A stretch of DNA of 5,338 bases, taken from contig JAXHVH010000064.1 in the NCBI GenBank assembly GCA_034189085.1, positions 1-5,338 of the forward strand, given 5' to 3'. Below are positions 1-4,650 of this stretch, piece by piece. Made by a program: the position numbers and the translations under genes. Numbering within the stretch: position 1 is the stretch's first letter; each line of letters starts with the position of its first letter. Under the pieces are notes generated by a model. That model saw only the letters and a program-made list of their open reading frames with translations, did not search any database and was not told the DNA's origin. Source of the stretch: M55B129 sp034189085 (lineage in GTDB: Bacteria; Bacillota; Dethiobacteria; DTU022).

Positions 1-552
1 GGAAGGGGTTCCGCTGTTCGAAAAAGAGACATCGAGCTGGAAGCCGTTTTTGTCATTACCCCCGGCTTCTGCCACTATTTTGAAGTAGTATTTATTCCCG
101 ATGTGTTCACCCTGGCTCGGAGATACACCGTCGAAATAATTCCAGCCGTTTTCATTCGTGTAGGACTGGGTATCCAGTACGGTTCCCGTCGTCGCCTCGG
201 CAAGGCCTGCGAAGGTCAACTGCCGTGAAACTGAAGAAGAAACGGTACCTGATCCGCCGACCAGATAATAGTTCCAGTTGGGACCCGCTGCGCCCTGATC
301 GGGATTGTCGACAGCCGGAGTCAGTATATCGATCCCCCCGTGGTTGATCGCGAAATAGAGGGTGGAATCTATTGTGTCGGGTACTTCAAAAAAAGCGACC
401 ATATAGGAATCCCGGTCTCCGTTGGATGTATCCCCAGTGGTCTGCAGATAATTGCCCGATCCCGAGGGAATCCGGCTCTGCCCGAATACAGGCAGCGCCG
501 CAAGCAGCAGAGTGGCGAATGCAGCTATTGAAACAGCGAAAGTTTTCTTCAT
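1..552 (-). CDS. Secreted protein of unknown function, N-terminal part (runs off the left edge)
   Basis: The minus strand is open from an ATG at 552-550 to the window edge: 184 codons with no stop, so the C-terminus is missing. The protein begins MKKTFAVSIAAFATLLLAAL and continues PVFGQS. This is a textbook Sec signal peptide: two lysines, a hydrophobic core, and probable cleavage after Gly24. The mature part is rich in Gly, Asn, Asp, Ser and aromatic residues, without Cys, and looks like alternating beta strands and loops. Near residues 150-180 the pattern YYFKIVAEAGG...FQLDVSFS resembles a beta-sandwich domain of extracellular proteins. I do not recognise a named family. The upstream GGGA (minus strand, about 556-559) is a weak ribosome binding site. 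Export to the periplasm, outer membrane or medium is inferred; function is unknown. Confidence 0.85.
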   Translation of the reverse strand, partial: MKKTFAVSIAAFATLLLAALPVFGQSRIPSGSGNYLQTTGDTSNGDRDSYMVAFFEVPDTIDSTLYFAINHGGIDILTPAVDNPDQGAAGPNWNYYLVGGSGTVSSSVSRQLTFAGLAEATTGTVLDTQSYTNENGWNYFDGVSPSQGEHIGNKYYFKIVAEAGGNDKNGFQLDVSFSNSGTPS

Positions 553-571
553 TGTATTCCCGTATGATTAC

Positions 572-577
572 ATTATA
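572..577 (-). promoter_or_regulatory. Possible -10 box for the secreted-protein gene
   Basis: Read on the minus strand this is a perfect TATAAT, about 20 bases before the ATG at 552. No good TTGACA-like -35 hexamer lies 16-18 bases further upstream, and the region is AT-rich, so the match could be chance. Confidence 0.3.
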
Positions 578-651
578 TCTTTACTATATCGTATCTTGTT
601 TGAGATTTCATTATGTAAATTTATCATAGCTGTCCAAAATAAAAACTAGAA

Positions 652-724
652 ATAACCTGAAATCCAGTCTATAATGAATTAAGCGACCAAGCTAATTCGA
701 ACTACAGAAAGGAAATCAGGTTAT
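652..724 (+). promoter_or_regulatory. Long-range hairpin over the IS4 transposase start
   Basis: ATAACCTGA at 652-660 is the exact complement of TCAGGTTAT at 716-724. The pairing resumes with 3 more base pairs (663-665 with 711-713) after a 2x2 internal loop. The right arm covers part of the AAAGGA ribosome binding site (708-713) and the first two bases of the ATG. A transcript entering from outside the element would contain both arms and could hide the start. A transcript begun at the candidate -10 box (670-675) would lack the left arm. This layout would block expression from read-through transcripts, as known for IS10 and IS50. The loop is about 50 nt, so stability is uncertain. Confidence 0.3.
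670..675 (+). promoter_or_regulatory. Possible -10 box of the IS4 transposase gene
   Basis: A perfect TATAAT lies 47 bases before the transposase ATG at 723. No convincing -35 hexamer is present at 16-18 bases upstream, nor is there a TGn extension, so the promoter call rests on the -10 match and its position. Confidence 0.3.
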
Positions 725-1052
725 GGCTTACAAGGATACCACATTTAGACAAATACTACAATTTATTCCGAGATATGAGTTTCAAAAAGCAGTAAAATCT
801 CACTCCGGTGAATTCGCTGCGAAAGGGTTTAGCTGTTGGCAGCAGTTTACGGCAATGCTCTACGGTCAACTTTCAGGGCAGACAGGGCTACGAGGAATCG
901 AATCTGGATTGCAGGCGACTGAGAAGAAAAACTACCACCTTGGAATACAACCGGCAAGGCGTTCAACCTTAGCTTATGCGAATAACAATAGAAGTAGTGA
1001 AATTTATCAACAGCTTTTTTACTCAATGGTTGATAACCTGCTGAGAAAAAAC
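723..1052 (+). pseudogene. IS4-family transposase, N-terminal fragment (DUF4372-like)
   Basis: The reading frame starts at ATG 723 behind AAAGGA (708-713, spacing 9). It encodes 110 native residues and then 19 foreign residues from the IS66 left end before a TAA at 1110-1112. Residues 1-75 match the pattern of the DUF4372 N-terminal domain of IS4 transposases: FxQxLxFIPR near the start, the SCWQQFTAMLYGQLSG block (about residues 37-52), LRxIExGL (56-63) and YHLG...RRSTLAYAN (about 71-87). The catalytic DDE core lies further downstream in intact members of about 350-400 residues, and all of it is missing. The fragment retains only a region normally used for DNA binding, so it cannot transpose by itself. 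Production of a fused 129-residue peptide is possible but unproven. Confidence 0.8.
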
Positions 1053-1075
1053 GTAACCGCTCCACAAACCCCACC
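1053..1075 (+). repeat. IS66 left terminal inverted repeat (IRL)
   Basis: The first 23 bases match the inverse complement of the right end (3499-3521) at 22 positions. The only difference is C at base 19 here against A in the right end. It joins directly to codon 110 of the interrupted IS4 transposase. Confidence 0.93.
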
Positions 1076-1102
1076 TGCACAGGATAGTAAGATTCGGCCA
1101 AA

Positions 1103-1126
1103 CTTCCGGTAAAATATTACCGGAGG
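1103..1126 (+). promoter_or_regulatory. Hairpin that buries the tnpA ribosome binding site
   Basis: TCCGGTAA (1105-1112) and TTACCGGA (1117-1124) form a perfect 8-bp stem around a 4-base AATA loop. In RNA the stem gains a U-G pair (1104/1125) and a C-G pair (1103/1126). The 3' arm contains the entire GGAGG (1122-1126), which sits 8 bases before the tnpA ATG at 1135. The folded leader should therefore hide the Shine-Dalgarno site and reduce TnpA translation, and through coupling that of TnpB. The pairing is seen in the sequence; the regulatory effect is inferred. Confidence 0.7.
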
Positions 1127-1134
1127 GAATCAAA

Positions 1135-1455
1135 ATGAAAATTGATGAGACGGAAAAACAACTGCACATGCAGATGTGGGAAGAAAGCGGCATGAGCAAA
1201 ATTGCCTATGCCCGGCAGATCGGCCTGAACCCTCACACCTTCTATAGCTGGTTTTACGCAGGTAGGGAGAAGCAGGAAAAAACTGAACAGGCTTTTGTCG
1301 AAGTGATGAAGAAAGAGGATATGAAGTCGAGGGACAGAGAGCAAAACCCAAAATCAATCGGCATCACCCTTGGTAATGGCTACAACCTGGTTGTTCCGGC
1401 AGGCTTTCACGCACCGACGCTACACGCAGTACTTGATGTACTGGAGGTGCGCTGA
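1135..1455 (+). CDS. tnpA: IS66 accessory protein TnpA, helix-turn-helix
   Basis: This 106-residue protein is the first gene of the IS66 set. Residues about 8-43 form a helix-turn-helix like that of the IS3/IS911 OrfA group (WEESGMSKIAYARQIGLNPH then TFYSWF), which in this family probably binds the element ends. The C-terminal part (about 72-104, IGITLGNGYNLVVPAGF...) is the usual IS66 TnpA tail of short beta strands and a helix. A charged Lys/Glu-rich linker joins the two. The start is chosen because GGAGG lies 8 bases upstream, though within a hairpin. The stop TGA overlaps the tnpB ATG by one base (TGATG), so TnpB is probably made by coupled re-initiation. TnpA is required together with TnpB and TnpC for transposition of studied IS66 elements; its exact role is unclear. 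Confidence 0.93.
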   Translation: MKIDETEKQLHMQMWEESGMSKIAYARQIGLNPHTFYSWFYAGREKQEKTEQAFVEVMKKEDMKSRDREQNPKSIGITLGNGYNLVVPAGFHAPTLHAVLDVLEVR

Positions 1456-1802
1456 TGTTCATCGATTTGTCAAAAGCAAAACTTTTCGTCAAACCGGGGG
1501 CCACGGACATGAGGAAGCAGCAGGCAGGACTGGCAGCGGTGGTACAGAACATCATGAAAGCAGACCCGTTTACCGGAAGCCTCTATCTTTTCTGTAACAG
1601 AAGAAGAAACCTTCTGAAAGTGCTGTACTGGGAAAAGAATGGATTCTGTTTGTGGCAGAAGAGGCTTGAACAGGATACCTTCCCCTGGCCGAGGGATGAG
1701 CAGCAGGCGCGGGAAATTGATGCGAGGCAACTGCGACTGCTTCTTGAGGGGCTTGATATCTGGCGAGCCCACAAACAAATAAAGTACACAAAAGTATCCT
1801 GA
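1455..1802 (+). CDS. tnpB: IS66 accessory protein TnpB (Orf2 family)
   Basis: This 115-residue protein has the full signature of the IS66 Orf2 family: KLFVKPGATDMRKQQAGLAA (about 9-28), then DPFTGSLYLFCNRR (about 37-50), LKVLYWEKNGFCLWQKRLE (about 54-72), FPWP, and a final LRLLLEGLDI. The length is normal for the family. This is not the RNA-guided TnpB nuclease of IS200/IS605 elements, which only shares the name. It starts on the last base of the tnpA stop codon. It has no strong ribosome binding site of its own apart from GGAGGTG around 1442-1448, inside the end of tnpA, with good spacing. Its biochemical role is not established, but it is needed for IS66 transposition. Confidence 0.93.
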   Translation: MFIDLSKAKLFVKPGATDMRKQQAGLAAVVQNIMKADPFTGSLYLFCNRRRNLLKVLYWEKNGFCLWQKRLEQDTFPWPRDEQQAREIDARQLRLLLEGLDIWRAHKQIKYTKVS

Positions 1803-1846
1803 AGGGCTAGTAATGAAATTCGCTTTCTGCTACACTTTACCCCGTT

Positions 1847-3496
1847 ATGAGTGGTGCAGCGGAGAGACAGATATTGCCGAAGAGTATGGAAGAGTTACAG
1901 GAGTTCGCTCTTCGGCAACATCGTGAAATCAAAAAGTTACGAGAAGAAAATCAACGGCACAGTGAAGCCCGCCGATTAAAATCTCAAGAGCTGAAAGAGA
2001 AAGTACAGGACTACCTGGAGCTGCAGGAAAAGTATGAGATTCTCAGACACGCCTTTTTCGGCCGATCCAGTGAAAAATGGACGGCAGATGAGAAGCTGCA
2101 GGCAAGCCTGTTTAACGAAGCGGAAATAGCCGCCGCTGAACAGGAGAGCAAAGATGAAGAGCAGTATGAGAGGATCGCTACCTACACACGGAAAAAGCGC
2201 GGCAAACGTGCCAGTCTCCCGGCATCACTACCCCGCGAGGAGATAGTACACGACATTACCGAGGAGCAGAAGATGTGCGGCTGCGGGGCGAAAATGGTGC
2301 GCATCGGCGAAGAGGTCAGCGAGAAGCTTGAAATCATTCCCGCTCAGATAAAGGTGATTCGACATGTTCGTCCCAAATATGCCTGCCGGGTATGTGAGGG
2401 AAGCGGCGATGAGGAAAATCCGGCGGTGCGAATTGCCCCGCCTCCGGTAGAACTGCTTCCCAAAAGCATTGCCTCAGCGGGTTTGGTCAGTCACATCATC
2501 ACCGGCAAGTATTGTGATAGCCTTCCACTGTACCGCCAGGAAAAAATGTTCGAGAGAATGGGAGTGGAGATAAGCCGGGCGAGCATGGCCCGCTGGATTA
2601 TCAAGCTCGCCGCACGGCTCTCCCCATTGCTGGAACTGATGGATGGGCGGATTCGTTCAGGACCGCTAATCCAGATGGATGAAACAAGAATGCAGGTGCA
2701 TCGCGAGTCCGGTCGGCCCGACCACAGTCAGTCGTACATGTGGGTCGTACGGGGAGGGTCACCACAGGCACCACTTATTCGCTATCTCTATCACCCTTCA
2801 CGGGGAGCGGAAGTGCCGGAGGCATACCTGTGTGAATATTCGGGGTATCTGCAGACCGACGGGTATCAGGGTTACACAAAAGTCGGTGAACGACCTGAGA
2901 TCACTCATGTGCTCTGCCTTGCTCATGCACGGCGGAAGTTTGATGAGGCGACCAAAGTCTCCGGCGGAAGTCCTGCGGCCAGAGAGTTCATCGCCCTTAT
3001 TCAGAAAATCTACCGCGTGGAGAAAGAACTTCGTGCCCGTGAGCTCTCGGACGAAGAGTTTGTATCTCTGCGCAGGGAAAGAGCTCTCCCGCTGATAGAG
3101 CAGCTGAATCAAAAACTGGAAAAGAAAAGCCGGCATGTTGCTCCGTCAACGGCTTTGGGTAGAGCGGTGAAGTACACTCAGGAAGCACTGCCGAAGATCC
3201 GCAATTACCTCGACCTCGCCTGTATTACCCCTGATAACAATGCAGCCGAAAGGGCGATCAGACCTTTTGTCATCGGACGAAAGAACTGGCTGCACGCCGA
3301 CACGCCCGGTGGTGCTCATGCGTCGGCTGCGTTTTACAGTCTTATCGAATCGGCAAAGTCAGCTTCGCTCAAGCCGTACTGGTACATTCGGTATGTGTTG
3401 CAGAAACTACCTGAGATAGAATCGACCGGAAGCGGCTGGGAAGATCTATTGCCGGAGAATTTGTCTGCAGAAAAATTGCTCACCCCTTCATCTTAA
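1847..3496 (+). CDS. tnpC: IS66 DDE transposase TnpC
   Basis: This 549-residue enzyme cuts and joins the IS66 ends. Domains in order: an N-terminal coiled coil (about residues 14-68, rich in Leu, Glu and Lys) ending in the conserved AFFGRSSEKW; a zinc-finger domain with Cys144, Cys146, Cys180 and Cys183; the DDE catalytic core with Asp278 (QMDET), Asp338 (QTDGYQGY) and Glu468 (DNNAAERAIRP), followed by the RKNW motif; and a C-terminal IS66 tail (about 497-525, SLIESAKS...PYWYIRYVL). All catalytic residues are present and the length is typical, so it looks active. The ATG at 1847 has no Shine-Dalgarno site just upstream, and an in-frame stop (TGA 1814-1816) excludes a longer start. Met14 (1886) is a possible alternative. 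The last 26 codons lie in the first copy of the duplicated right end. Confidence 0.95.
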   Translation: MSGAAERQILPKSMEELQEFALRQHREIKKLREENQRHSEARRLKSQELKEKVQDYLELQEKYEILRHAFFGRSSEKWTADEKLQASLFNEAEIAAAEQESKDEEQYERIATYTRKKRGKRASLPASLPREEIVHDITEEQKMCGCGAKMVRIGEEVSEKLEIIPAQIKVIRHVRPKYACRVCEGSGDEENPAVRIAPPPVELLPKSIASAGLVSHIITGKYCDSLPLYRQEKMFERMGVEISRASMARWIIKLAARLSPLLELMDGRIRSGPLIQMDETRMQVHRESGRPDHSQSYMWVVRGGSPQAPLIRYLYHPSRGAEVPEAYLCEYSGYLQTDGYQGYTKVGERPEITHVLCLAHARRKFDEATKVSGGSPAAREFIALIQKIYRVEKELRARELSDEEFVSLRRERALPLIEQLNQKLEKKSRHVAPSTALGRAVKYTQEALPKIRNYLDLACITPDNNAAERAIRPFVIGRKNWLHADTPGGAHASAAFYSLIESAKSASLKPYWYIRYVLQKLPEIESTGSGWEDLLPENLSAEKLLTPSS

Positions 3497-3498
3497 CC

Positions 3499-3521
3499 GG
3501 TGTGGTTTGTGGAGCGGTTAC
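3499..3521 (-). repeat. IS66 right terminal inverted repeat, inner copy (IRR1)
   Basis: Read on the minus strand this begins GTAACCGCTCCACAAACC and matches the left end at 22 of 23 bases. It starts 2 bases after the tnpC stop codon. A 6-bp inverted repeat, TAACCG (3494-3499) and CGGTTA (3515-3520), could also fold here, and it includes the stop codon. Confidence 0.92.
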
Positions 3522-3601
3522 GAATCGACCGGAAGCGGCTGGGAAGATCTATTGCCGGAGAATTTGTCTGCAGAAAAATTGCTCACCCCTTCATCTTAAC
3601 C

Positions 3602-3624
3602 GGTGTGGTTTGTGGAGCGGTTAC
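3602..3624 (-). repeat. IS66 right terminal inverted repeat, outer copy (IRR2)
   Basis: This is an exact second copy of the right terminal repeat, 103 bases beyond the first. It marks the outer limit of IS66-derived DNA. The sequence after 3624 has no visible relation to the IS4 gene on the left flank. Confidence 0.92.
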
Positions 3625-3667
3625 TTTGCAGAAGTATAATTGTTCTTTTTCAAATTACAAGAAGGAG

Positions 3668-3735
3668 AGATTTACCGCTTACGCTCAAAAGCGCTGAGGT
3701 GCAGAGAACAAGCGCTCTTAGATTTACCGCTTACG
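3668..3735. repeat. 16-bp direct repeat next to the IS66 right end
   Basis: AGATTTACCGCTTACG occurs at 3668-3683 and again at 3720-3735, a period of 52 bases. Between the copies, AAGCGCT also occurs twice (3689-3695 and 3710-3716). The AGCGCT cores can pair as a 6-bp stem. The second 16-mer ends 11 bases from the cyclophilin stop codon (3747-3749). It may be a decayed tandem duplication of the gene's 3' flank. Function is unknown. Confidence 0.6.
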
Positions 3736-3746
3736 ATTTAAAAGTA

Positions 3747-4313
3747 TCAGAACTCGTCATTCTCTTCGAAAATAGGGAACTTTAAACTCTGTGAAAATTC
3801 TTTTGGCATTTTGTCCGGCACAACAATAGGATCGTAATCATCTTTCAAATACATGCGAGTAATAATAATAGGGTCTATTGGGTGTTCACCGTCATAGGTC
3901 TCCATCTCGGAAAGCCAATCCACAACATCCATCCCTTTAACCACACTTCCGAATCCTGTATAGTTCCCATTTAACTCATGAATATCTCTTTGATTAATAA
4001 AGAACTGTGAATTGTTGGAATTGTAATTGTCACTGTATCGTCCGGCAAAAACATTTCCTCGCTTTCCTGGAAGAGAGTTCTTAAAACCGTTCGCTTCGAA
4101 TTCGCCGAAAATTGTGTATCCCGGGCCGTACTTTCCGATGTTTTTTGGACAACCGATCTGTACTAATTTATTCTTAACCGTCCGGTAAACTGCCAAACCG
4201 TTATAGAAACGTTTACTGGTAAGATACCTTATGTTTCTAACCGTATTAGGTGCACATTCCGGATGCAATTCTATCTCGATAACATTTTTAGTTTCAAGTT
4301 CAATCACTAACAT
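3747..4313 (-). CDS. Divergent cyclophilin-type peptidyl-prolyl cis-trans isomerase
   Basis: This 188-residue protein matches small bacterial cyclophilins, which catalyse cis-trans isomerisation of X-Pro bonds during folding. Family landmarks are IEIELHPECAPNTVRN (12-27), FYNGLAVYR (36-44), GPGYTIFGEF (63-72), NSQFFI (101-106) and LNGNYTGFGSVVKGMDVVDW (114-133). There is no signal peptide, so it should be cytoplasmic. By alignment with human CypA, the catalytic Arg55 (Arg44 here), Gln63 (Gln52) and Phe113 (Phe105) are kept. Phe60 is replaced by Lys49, Trp121 by Glu113 and His126 by Tyr118. The canonical QGGD is QIGC. A tail of about 30 acidic and Pro-containing residues follows the core. The ATG at 4313 has a strong GGAAGG (4321-4326), 7 bases away. 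Activity may be weak or altered; the family call is firm. Confidence 0.88.
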   Translation of the reverse strand: MLVIELETKNVIEIELHPECAPNTVRNIRYLTSKRFYNGLAVYRTVKNKLVQIGCPKNIGKYGPGYTIFGEFEANGFKNSLPGKRGNVFAGRYSDNYNSNNSQFFINQRDIHELNGNYTGFGSVVKGMDVVDWLSEMETYDGEHPIDPIIITRMYLKDDYDPIVVPDKMPKEFSQSLKFPIFEENDEF

Positions 4314-4650
4314 TTATTCACCTTCCTTGTTAAAATTCTATTTCTTTCCTGATCTTCACCAGGTTCATGCAAACTCTCTTACCCTGAAATAACCTAACCC
4401 AACCTACATATTAGTTACCAAAAAATTTTCTGTTTCACTAATCAATACTCAGCCCAGCTACAATCTTAATTCCATCGATATAGTCATCAGCGTCAAGTGC
4501 TTTTAACCTTGTCTTCTTCGCCAATTATCACGATTCAAATCGATTTTACCAAAGATTAGTCTTTTTAATTCTTATTTTGTCATTTTTTCCTTTACCAATT
4601 TTTCTACTTAACCACCCCGTTATATTAAAACAGATCACTAACTATTCATT
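4314..4650. other. 337-bp gap between cyclophilin and M20 peptidase genes
   Basis: The gap is AT-rich and holds no intact gene of normal size. On the minus strand it contains the decayed small gene at 4438-4583 and, just before the cyclophilin, a 13-codon open stretch (4330-4368, MNLVKIRKEIEF) whose frame stays open for about 14 further codons upstream. No convincing intrinsic terminator follows the M20 stop at 4651. No clear -35/-10 pair for the cyclophilin gene could be picked out. Confidence 0.5.
4438..4583 (-). pseudogene. Decayed small gene of unknown function (stop plus frameshift)
   Basis: On the minus strand an ATG at 4583 follows AAAGGA (4588-4593) and reads MTK, then TAA (4574-4572), then in the same frame ELKRLIFGKIDLNRDNWRRR and a second stop. 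One base back in frame, overlapping the Arg run, the reading continues as KKTRLKALDADDYIDGIKIV, then AGLSID and TAG at 4438-4440. Both halves look like real protein, with charged and hydrophobic residues alternating as in a small soluble domain. Together they would make a protein of about 50 residues if one stop (perhaps a Gln codon turned TAA) and one lost base were repaired. I do not recognise the family. The lower half might alternatively start at TTG 4524. The decay reading is inference. Confidence 0.4.

Larger units (their letters stand above)
650..1052 (+). mobile_element. Remnant of an IS4-type insertion sequence, cut by IS66
   Basis: This stretch holds the promoter-proximal end of an IS4-family element: a leader and the first 110 codons of a DUF4372-type transposase. 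The right limit is exact, because the IS66 terminal repeat starts at 1053. The left limit is a guess. It is placed near an inverted repeat whose arms are 652-660 and 716-724, because no certain terminal repeat or target duplication can be identified. The remaining roughly 270 codons expected for such a transposase are not found to the right of the IS66 copy, so the IS4 element is dead. Confidence 0.6.
1053..3624 (+). mobile_element. IS66-family insertion sequence with a duplicated right end
   Basis: The element starts with GTAACCGCTCCACAAACC (1053-1070) and ends with the inverted copy at 3521, giving a 2469-bp body typical of IS66. The GTAA terminus fits the family. Inside are tnpA, tnpB and tnpC in the canonical order. 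A second identical right end follows immediately and stops at 3624. IS66 elements normally make an 8-bp target duplication. The 8 bases before the left end (GAAAAAAC) match neither those after 3521 (GAATCGAC) nor those after 3624 (TTTGCAGA). The genes look intact, so the element may be active. Which of the two right ends is used is unknown. Confidence 0.93.
3419..3624 (+). repeat. Perfect 103-bp tandem duplication of the IS66 right end
   Basis: Bases 3419-3521 and 3522-3624 are identical by direct comparison. Each unit carries the last 26 codons of tnpC with its TAA, then the right terminal repeat. The second unit is joined to the first exactly after the final base of the terminal repeat (GGTTAC). 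The bases before the two units differ (A against C), so the repeat limits are sharp. The second copy encodes no complete protein. Confidence 0.95.

Noticed and set aside
340..649. Overlapping plus-strand open frames across the start of the secreted-protein gene
   Set aside because: The minus strand carries a continuous frame with a signal peptide. The plus-strand frames lack ribosome binding sites and read as shadows.
1455..1802. TnpB as an RNA-guided nuclease with an omega RNA
   Set aside because: This is the IS66 Orf2 protein of 115 residues without RuvC motifs. Only the name is shared with the IS200/IS605 TnpB.
3500..3697. 65-codon plus-strand open frame after tnpC
   Set aside because: It is made of the IS66 right repeat and the out-of-frame second copy of the tnpC end, then spacer. 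It has no ribosome binding site and no protein-like composition.
3690..3716. Possible intrinsic terminator after the cyclophilin gene (AGCGCT stem, then TTTT on the minus strand)
   Set aside because: The stem has only 6 bp with a 15-base loop, and the T run is short and followed by GAGCG. Too weak to call.
3668..3735. CRISPR-like repeat-spacer unit
   Set aside because: There are only two copies, the repeat is 16 bp, no further units follow and no cas genes are in the window.
4330..4368. 13-codon leader peptide before the cyclophilin gene
   Set aside because: No regulatory codon run or attenuator structure is visible and the frame is too short to tell from chance. Noted in the gap entry only.
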